Of a DNA stretch of 10,590 nucleotides, positions 5,820 through 10,590 are shown piece after piece; the stretch's first letter is position 1; every line of letters starts with the position of its first letter. The stretch comes from Deltaproteobacteria bacterium (lineage in GTDB: Bacteria; Desulfobacterota; Binatia; UBA12015), in the NCBI GenBank assembly GCA_003447545.1, contig DLYX01000352.1, positions 543 to 11,132 of the forward strand, read 5' to 3'. The notes below the pieces were generated by a model, which saw only the letters and a program-made list of their open reading frames with translations, was not told the DNA's origin and made no database searches. A program made the translations under genes and the position numbers.

Positions 5820-7364
5820 ATGGCGGACGAGGAGAGCGGCAAGTATCGGTGGGCCAGGGCGGGAGATTTCAGCGCCTTTTTGGGCCTGACCTTCGACAAC
5901 GTTGCCCAACTGATCGTCTTCAGCACGATTTTGATTCAGGTATTCGACTATCCGGCAGATCTGGTTTTGGGGAAAATGTTGCCCGGAACAGCGGCCGGTG
6001 TCCTGATCGGAGATCTGATCTACACCTGGATGGCCTTTCGTCTGGCGAAAAAAACCGGCCGCGATGATGTAACGGCGATGCCTCTGGGTATCGATACGGT
6101 CTCTCTCTTCGGGCTGACGTTCGGTGCTCTGGGGCCGCTGTACCAGCGGACGGGCGATGCCGACCTGGCATGGCAGGCCGGCATGGCGCTGATGGTCTTT
6201 ATGGGCATTTTCAAATTGCTGGTGACCTGGCCGGCAGCACGTCTCCGGCATTGGATCCCACAGGCCGCGATGCTGGGCACGATCGGGTCGATCGGCATTT
6301 GCCTGATCGCCTTCATGCCGATGCTGGAGCTCTTCGAGAACCCGCTGGTTGGTGTGTTCTCACTTTTCCTGCTGCTTCTGGTTTTGCTGCGTCGGGTGGA
6401 GCTCCCGCTTCGCTTGCCACCGGTTCTTCTGGTGGTCGCGATCTCCACCGGCTTGTTCTACGGCCTGGGATCCGCAGGTTGGTTGCCACATGCGCCTCTA
6501 TTCCCCGGGACGCCGGGTTTTGCCGTTACGTTTCCGTGGCCAACCACGGGATTTTGGCAGGGCATTTCGCTTGCTGTCGATTACCTGCCCCTCGCCTTGC
6601 CACTGGCCTTTGCCACGATCATTGGAGGTATCGATAACGTCGAATCGGCCGCGTCGGCTGGAGATGTGTACGATACCCGATCCATTCTGTTGACCGAGGG
6701 CATCAGCACATTGATTGCCGGATTGGTGGGGGGTGTTGTGCAGACGACCCCCTATATTGGTCACCCGGCCTACAAGCGGATGGGAGGGCGGGCCGCCTAT
6801 ACTCTGGCCACCGCTCTTTTTGTCGGTCTGGGGGGAATGTTCGGGTACCTCTCCTGGCTGGTCCATGTACTCCCGGAGGTCGCCATTATTCCGATTCTCG
6901 TTTTCATCGGTATCGAAATCGGCTCACAGGCTTTTCACGCAGTCCCAAAGCGTCACGGGCCGGCGGTGGCTGCGTGCTTTATTCCGGTCATGGCCAGCAC
7001 GATCCTGATTATTGTCGATCAGATGCTTGTCGGTGCGGGCGGTAATGGGCCGAGTCTGACCGGCGAGGCGGGTATCCGTTATCAAAGCTTGTTGATCCTC
7101 GGTGCCGGATTCGTATTTTCTGCGATGATTTTTGGATCCGTAGTGGCTCATCTGATCGATGGACGCTTTGCAGCAGCCGCGGGCGTGCTGTTTTTGGCTG
7201 CCGGGGCCGCGCTCTTCGGGATTATTCATTCGCCGTTTCCCGGATCGCCGGCATTTCTTCCGTGGAATGTGGAAAACTCCATACCCATGGCGATCGCTGG
7301 CGGTTATATTCTTGCCGGTGTAGCTGTTCTTTTCATGGCAACGAGACCGCAAGTCAGTGACTAG
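5820..7364 (+). CDS. Xanthine/uracil-permease-like (NCS2-type) transporter
   Basis: This is a 514-residue permease with about twelve to fourteen hydrophobic segments. The N-terminal part reads WARAGDFSAFLGLTFDN (11-27). Further on are TWMAFRLAKKTGRDDVTAMP, the conserved membrane motif GGIDNVESAASAGD (residues 269-282, with D272 and E275) and VQTTPYIGHPAYKRMGGR (from 307). The placement of an acidic-residue helix followed by a T-T-P motif resembles TM8 and TM10 of nucleobase:cation symporter-2 proteins, which import purines or pyrimidines with H+ or Na+. The canonical NCS2 Q/N-G-x-T-P is not present exactly, so this is a divergent branch and the substrate is open. The ATG at 5820 is preceded by GAGG (5811-5814) five bases away; ATG codons at 5724 and 5790 are less likely. 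It may be transcribed with the hydrolase gene 59 bases downstream. Confidence 0.75.
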   Translation: MADEESGKYRWARAGDFSAFLGLTFDNVAQLIVFSTILIQVFDYPADLVLGKMLPGTAAGVLIGDLIYTWMAFRLAKKTGRDDVTAMPLGIDTVSLFGLTFGALGPLYQRTGDADLAWQAGMALMVFMGIFKLLVTWPAARLRHWIPQAAMLGTIGSIGICLIAFMPMLELFENPLVGVFSLFLLLLVLLRRVELPLRLPPVLLVVAISTGLFYGLGSAGWLPHAPLFPGTPGFAVTFPWPTTGFWQGISLAVDYLPLALPLAFATIIGGIDNVESAASAGDVYDTRSILLTEGISTLIAGLVGGVVQTTPYIGHPAYKRMGGRAAYTLATALFVGLGGMFGYLSWLVHVLPEVAIIPILVFIGIEIGSQAFHAVPKRHGPAVAACFIPVMASTILIIVDQMLVGAGGNGPSLTGEAGIRYQSLLILGAGFVFSAMIFGSVVAHLIDGRFAAAAGVLFLAAGAALFGIIHSPFPGSPAFLPWNVENSIPMAIAGGYILAGVAVLFMATRPQVSD

Positions 7365-7423
7365 CGACCGGCCATCATCGCAAGAACGAGACTTATTCAA
7401 AAGGATAACCTGAGAGGCAGACC

Positions 7424-8185
7424 ATGGCTGAGGAGACTACAAAGATCGACGTAGGGGGACACGAGCTTCGCTACCGTTTGAGCGGGGAAGGGGATCGCAC
7501 GATTATCCTCCTGCACGGGTTCGCCGAGACGATCGACGTCTGGAATGATATCGTCCCGGAACTTCAGTCCATGGGGCGTGTCCTGCTGCTGGAACTCCGC
7601 GCGCATGGTTGGTCGGGGTCGCCGAAGCCGCCTTATCAGTGGGAAGATCTCGCCGGCGATGTGCTCAAGGCGATGGATGGGCTCGATATTGCGGCCGCAG
7701 ATATTGTCGGACACGGGTTGGGAGGTCTGGTTGCCTTGCACATCTCGAGGATTGATCGATCCCGCGTTTCCAGTCTGGTGGTCATCGGCGACGGGATGAA
7801 CGCGACGCCTGCGCAGCAAACTCTTTTCAATGAGATCGTGAAATCGGGTCGAATGAATGGGCTTGAAGGGATCGCGCATGCTCTCTTCGGCCCGATCAGT
7901 CGAGAGAAAGTCGAAGGTCGACCGATGGATCTGACCGCCGTAGCTGCCTTGGTGCAACGACTGGCCGAGGAGACAGTCGCACCGACACTGGCGGCGGTCT
8001 CCACACGCACGCTTTGCCTCGCAGGCGAGAGGGATGTCTCCTGGCCGGAGCGAATGCAGGCGATTGCGAATGGAATCGAGGGCGCTGCAACGGCAAGCAT
8101 CGCTGATGTCGGCGAGGTGCCACATGTGGCGAAGCCGGTAGAAACTGCAGCGGAGATCCGCAAATTCATCGAGGCTGCATCTTGA
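7424..8185 (+). CDS. Alpha/beta hydrolase-fold protein with Gly at the nucleophile position
   Basis: This is a 253-residue alpha/beta hydrolase-fold protein. Visible landmarks are the oxyanion-hole segment LLHGFAE (29-35), LRAHGWSGSP (58-67, the family's D-x-R-G-H-G-x-S block in altered form), the nucleophile elbow VGHGLGG (95-101), a candidate acid D204 in AGERD and the terminal His234 in VPHVAKP. In the elbow the usual G-x-S-x-G serine is Gly98 (codon GGG), so the standard Ser hydrolase triad is incomplete while the Asp and His remain. The cap region is short (about 130-185). The ATG at 7424 has AGAGG (7413-7417) six bases upstream. It begins a tight run of four genes; its stop overlaps the next start by TTGA (8182-8185). 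It may be a non-hydrolytic or cofactor-free enzyme, a binding protein, or an enzyme using another nucleophile. The fold is secure, the activity is not. Confidence 0.85.
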   Translation: MAEETTKIDVGGHELRYRLSGEGDRTIILLHGFAETIDVWNDIVPELQSMGRVLLLELRAHGWSGSPKPPYQWEDLAGDVLKAMDGLDIAAADIVGHGLGGLVALHISRIDRSRVSSLVVIGDGMNATPAQQTLFNEIVKSGRMNGLEGIAHALFGPISREKVEGRPMDLTAVAALVQRLAEETVAPTLAAVSTRTLCLAGERDVSWPERMQAIANGIEGAATASIADVGEVPHVAKPVETAAEIRKFIEAAS

Positions 8186-8589
8186 GATCTCTTCTTGCGC
8201 TGACACTCCTGGCCGGATTGCTTCTCTTCCCGGTTTCGACAGAGGCTCGATCCAAGGGGGGCTGCATGCAGAAGCAACTGGCGACCGCGGTGCAGGGCAC
8301 CAAAATGATGGTCCGATGCTACGGTCTTGCGGCTCGCAGCGGTGAGCCTATCGAAAATAGTTGTCTTGAGAAGGCCGTCAGGCGCATGAAGCTCACGTTT
8401 TCTCGTTTGTCGGGTGGTGGATGCGCAGCAGTTTCAAACGCCGATCAGATTGTCGCCGAGACGATCGGGTTCATGGATCGAGTCACGGCCTTGTTGCCTC
8501 TTGAGGACGACGCTGCCGCCTCGGCTCCCACTGCCAGCGCGGCGCCAGTCGCCGACGCAGCAGCTACGCCCGTGCCAGCTACCGAGTGA
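8182..8589 (+). CDS. Exported four-cysteine hypothetical protein
   Basis: This is a 135-residue protein I do not recognise. Residues 1-23 look like a Sec signal peptide: MRS, then a Leu/Ala-rich core, then PVSTEA before a likely cleavage near Ala22. The mature part has exactly four cysteines (C28, C46, C61, C81), suggesting two disulfides in the periplasm or outside the cell, in a mainly helical stretch (about 30-105). From residue 111 the tail is Ala/Pro/Thr-rich and probably disordered. The start is a TTG at 8182 that overlaps the hydrolase stop (TTGA), with GAGG at 8171-8174 seven bases upstream, so translation is probably coupled. The next gene begins six bases after its stop. Its place between a hydrolase and a transporter pair suggests a related job, but no function can be stated. 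Confidence 0.75.
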   Translation: MRSLLALTLLAGLLLFPVSTEARSKGGCMQKQLATAVQGTKMMVRCYGLAARSGEPIENSCLEKAVRRMKLTFSRLSGGGCAAVSNADQIVAETIGFMDRVTALLPLEDDAAASAPTASAAPVADAAATPVPATE

Positions 8590-8595
8590 CCCGGG

Positions 8596-8820
8596 ATGAA
8601 CACACGCAACTGGCGAACTCGGCTGCGGCGGTTTTTGTTTGTCTGCATTGCGGGGCTCTATATTCTCTCGGTGCCCTGGTACCGCCCTGCTGACTATCCG
8701 GTCGAGATCGTCTTCGGGCTCCCTGATTGGGTGGCGTATGCGGTCGCCTGCTATACAGGGGTCGCAATTTTGAATTCAATCGCCTGGATGTTGCAAGACC
8801 CCGAGGTTGAGGGATCATGA
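8596..8820 (+). CDS. Small two-helix membrane protein, probable partner of the sodium:solute symporter
   Basis: This is a 74-residue protein with a basic N-terminus (RNWRTRLRR), a first hydrophobic helix (about 13-27), a loop with YPVEIVFGLP (34-43) and a second helix (about 44-66). It ends at 8820, overlapping the symporter start by ATGA (8817-8820). Small two-helix proteins encoded just before SSS-family symporters are a known arrangement (for example the DUF485, DUF997, DUF3311 and DUF4212 types), where they are thought to be accessory subunits. The xGLPxW loop is most like DUF3311, but I cannot assign it firmly. The ATG at 8596 has no strong Shine-Dalgarno sequence and probably relies on coupling with the gene six bases upstream. 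That the gene is real is supported by the tight spacing and clear helix pattern. Confidence 0.8.
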   Translation: MNTRNWRTRLRRFLFVCIAGLYILSVPWYRPADYPVEIVFGLPDWVAYAVACYTGVAILNSIAWMLQDPEVEGS

Positions 8821-10268
8821 GCTTCGGTGAGCTGGGTGTCGTTGCTCTGGGGGGCTACCTTCTGGTCCTCGCAACCGTGGCCGAGATCGCCCGCCGCTCC
8901 CGGCAGGATGCTTCGCCCAGCGATCACTTTCTCGCGGGTAGAGATTTGGGCGTATTCGTTCTCTTTCTGACACTCTACGCAACTGCCTACAGCGGGAACT
9001 CGCTTCTCGGTTACCCGGGCCGCGCTTATCAGGCGGGATTCTCCTTTATCATGTCGACCGGATTCATGATGGCGATCATTGTCCTCTTTCATGCGATCGC
9101 TCCGCGACTCCGACCGATCGCCGCCGAGCATGGATTTGTGACGCCGGGGGACTGGGTTCGGCATCGTTTCCGCGATGATCCGGCCGGGCCGCTTTTGGCA
9201 ACGGCGATTGGTATTCTGATGGTGATCGCACTGGCCAATTTCCTTCTCGCGCAACTGCAGGCGATGGGCACGATGACGAGTCGCGTGACCGAAGGTATCA
9301 TTCCACACGAAGTCGGTGTCATCAGTCTGGCCCTGGTGATCCTTTTTTACGAAAGTCTGGGTGGAATGCGGGCAGTTGCCTGGACGGATGCCGGGCAGGG
9401 AATTCTGATGCTCTTTGGTTTGTCGGCACTCCTGTTCTGGTTGATGGGAGATGGTGGCGGTCTTTCCAATATTACGGAGCGCGTCGAGGCCCTGCGGCCG
9501 GGCGCTATCGCGATTCCGGATACGGAGACCTGCATCAATTGGTTCAGCACGGTCGCACTTCTCGGCCTCGGTAGTATTTTGTACCCCCAGGCGATTCAAC
9601 GGATATTTGCAGCACGCAGTGGGCGAGTCCTGCAGCGCTCCTTCGCCATCATGACCTTCATGCCGCTCACGACGACACTGGTCGTGACCTTGATCGGGTT
9701 TGCTGCAATTGCCCGGATCGATCCTGCTGCTGGTGTCGCCAGCGACGAAGTGATGCCCTACCTGCTGGGGGAATGGGCGACCGCAGGCGGTATCCCGATG
9801 TTTGCCGCGATTCTGGTGTTTGTGGGCGCCCTGGCAGCGATCATGTCGACAGCGGACTCTTGCCTGCTGTCGCTGGGCTCCCTCGCTGTTGGCGATATCC
9901 TCGGTCGCGATCGGAGCGATCCCGGGACAACAAAGATCGGCAAATGGCTCGCGGCGCTGGTTCTTTTTGCGATGGTTCCTTTCGCGATCCAAAGAGAGCT
10001 CACGTTATGGCGTCTGATCGAGTTGAAAATGGAGCTTTTGGTGCAATGCGTGCCGGCATTTCTGGTGGCGCTGCACTGGAGCCGTTTGCGAGCGTGGCCT
10101 ACATTGATCGGACTTCTGCTTGGTACGGGGATCGCGGTGGGCGGGGCTCTCCTCGGCGCAAAGACGGTCTTCGGCGTCCACTCCGGCCTGCTGGGATTGG
10201 GCGTAAACCTGGTGGTGGCTACCTTGGGTTCGATCCGTTCTTCTCCTCGCGCATCCGCTTCTTCGTAG
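8817..10268 (+). CDS. Sodium:solute symporter (SSS family)
   Basis: This is a 483-residue polytopic transporter with about thirteen hydrophobic segments that imports an organic solute with Na+. It begins outside-facing with VVALGGYLLVLATVAEI and has the family's early segment DHFLAGRDLGVFVLFLTLYA. The SSS signature YESLGGMRAVAWTDAGQG spans 178-195. AAIMSTADS in the mid-C-terminal helix includes S344-T345, which match the Na+-coordinating Ser/Thr pair (Na2 site) seen in SSS proteins. The ATG at 8817 overlaps the stop of the small membrane protein (ATGA), indicating coupled translation and a probable two-component transporter. The substrate is not evident; SSS members carry acetate, proline, pantothenate, sugars and others. 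The last 17 codons overlap the convergent endonuclease III gene on the other strand, and the C-terminal tail RSSPRASASS is short and polar. Confidence 0.92.
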   Translation: MSFGELGVVALGGYLLVLATVAEIARRSRQDASPSDHFLAGRDLGVFVLFLTLYATAYSGNSLLGYPGRAYQAGFSFIMSTGFMMAIIVLFHAIAPRLRPIAAEHGFVTPGDWVRHRFRDDPAGPLLATAIGILMVIALANFLLAQLQAMGTMTSRVTEGIIPHEVGVISLALVILFYESLGGMRAVAWTDAGQGILMLFGLSALLFWLMGDGGGLSNITERVEALRPGAIAIPDTETCINWFSTVALLGLGSILYPQAIQRIFAARSGRVLQRSFAIMTFMPLTTTLVVTLIGFAAIARIDPAAGVASDEVMPYLLGEWATAGGIPMFAAILVFVGALAAIMSTADSCLLSLGSLAVGDILGRDRSDPGTTKIGKWLAALVLFAMVPFAIQRELTLWRLIELKMELLVQCVPAFLVALHWSRLRAWPTLIGLLLGTGIAVGGALLGAKTVFGVHSGLLGLGVNLVVATLGSIRSSPRASASS

Positions 10269-10590
10269 CGGCCCATCCGCAGATCGGACAATCTGCCAGA
10301 GAATGCCCTCGCGCGGGACAATGCTCGCGTCCGAAGTAAATGATTTGCAGGTGTAGTTTATTCCACGAATCTCGAGGAAACACTTTCTTCAGGTCTCGCT
10401 CGGTTTGCTCCACGTTACGACCGTTGGAAAGATTCCATCGCGCAGCCAGTCGGTGGATATGCGTGTCCACCGGGAAAGAAGGAACACCGAAGGCCTGCGC
10501 CATGACGACACTGGCTGTCTTATGACCGACGCCCGGTAGTTTTTCGAGAGCAACGAGGTCCGCGGGTACTTCGCCGTCGTGATGCTCGAG
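10219..10590 (-). CDS. nth: Endonuclease III, C-terminal part (N-terminus beyond window)
   Basis: The visible 123 residues are the second half of a DNA glycosylase/AP lyase that removes oxidised pyrimidines in base-excision repair. The helix-hairpin-helix is LPGVGHKTA (18-26) with catalytic Lys24. The catalytic Asp42 sits in PVDTHIHRLAARW, exactly 18 residues on, as in the family. Near the C-terminus the cysteine pattern is C-x9-C-x2-C (HCPARGHSLADCPIC) instead of C-x6-C-x2-C-x5-C. The second and fourth usual positions are Leu and Ala, so the normal [4Fe-4S] loop is changed. A lysine/arginine-rich tail follows (KKRMREEK). The gene is open at base 10590 and stops with TAG at 10219, overlapping the symporter gene by 50 bp. 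Nth rather than MutY is favoured by the GHK/VDTH pair. Confidence is high for the family. Confidence 0.93.
   Translation of the reverse strand, partial: LEHHDGEVPADLVALEKLPGVGHKTASVVMAQAFGVPSFPVDTHIHRLAARWNLSNGRNVEQTERDLKKVFPRDSWNKLHLQIIYFGREHCPARGHSLADCPICGWAATKKRMREEKNGSNPR

Noticed and set aside
5436..6251. A 271-codon - strand frame across the divergent intergenic region
   Set aside because: It would overlap the flavodoxin-like gene in another frame and the 5' end of the permease; its translation is compositionally odd and has no motif.
7397..8206. A 269-codon - strand open frame antisense to the hydrolase gene
   Set aside because: The sense gene has clear alpha/beta hydrolase motifs and a good Shine-Dalgarno sequence; the antisense translation has no recognisable features.
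8751..9992. A 413-codon open frame on the - strand, antisense to the symporter and the end of the small membrane protein gene
   Set aside because: The translation is hydrophilic and rich in His, Gln, Arg and Asp with no recognisable domain. It mirrors the codons of a well-supported symporter, and long antisense frames are common in GC-rich genes.

Overview
The window holds ordinary-looking bacterial chromosomal DNA of roughly 60% G+C (by eye). It has tightly packed genes, Shine-Dalgarno starts, several 4-base start/stop overlaps, and a mix of a membrane pyrophosphatase, several dehydrogenase/hydrolase genes, permeases and a PAS/GAF histidine kinase. I see no phage, insertion sequence, CRISPR array or RNA gene. 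The gene mix fits a Gram-negative proteobacterium-like or deltaproteobacterium/Myxococcota/Binatota-like environmental organism, but nothing here fixes the taxon. GATC and especially CGATCG words are strikingly frequent.

Layout from left to right. (1) 1-451 is the C-terminal end of a proton-pumping membrane pyrophosphatase (hppA), closed by a strong intrinsic terminator. (2) 617-1808 is a two-gene + strand unit: a divergent short-chain dehydrogenase (SDR) and a DUF4149/TMEM205-like membrane protein. It meets the next gene tail to tail across a perfect hairpin that contains both stop codons. (3) 1818-2579 (- strand) is a canonical NAD-type SDR. It is transcribed divergently from (4) 2747-4393 (+), a soluble PAS-GAF-HisKA-HATPase histidine kinase with no response regulator beside it. 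(5) 4398-5725 (-) is a two-gene unit with a 10-base overlap: a small flavodoxin-like protein followed by an uncharacterised polytopic membrane protein with an EEISWGQ...ETNLHN signature. (6) 5820-10268 (+) reads outward from a 94-bp divergent intergenic region that carries a 17-bp palindrome. It encodes a xanthine/uracil-permease-like transporter, then a compact four-gene run: an alpha/beta hydrolase-fold protein lacking the nucleophile serine, a four-cysteine exported protein, a 74-residue two-helix membrane protein and a sodium:solute symporter. (7) 10219-10590 (-) is the C-terminal part of an endonuclease III, which overlaps the symporter 3' end by 50 bp.

How the genes may work together: the four genes from 7424 to 10268 overlap or nearly abut, so they are probably co-expressed, and the 74-residue protein is probably the small partner of the symporter. 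The permease upstream may belong to the same transcript. No substrate can be named from the sequence. I found no clearly new multi-gene system. The most interesting points are the altered catalytic positions in the kinase H-box and in the hydrolase, the unusual cysteine spacing in the endonuclease III, the divergent-promoter palindrome and the uncharacterised EEISWGQ membrane protein.
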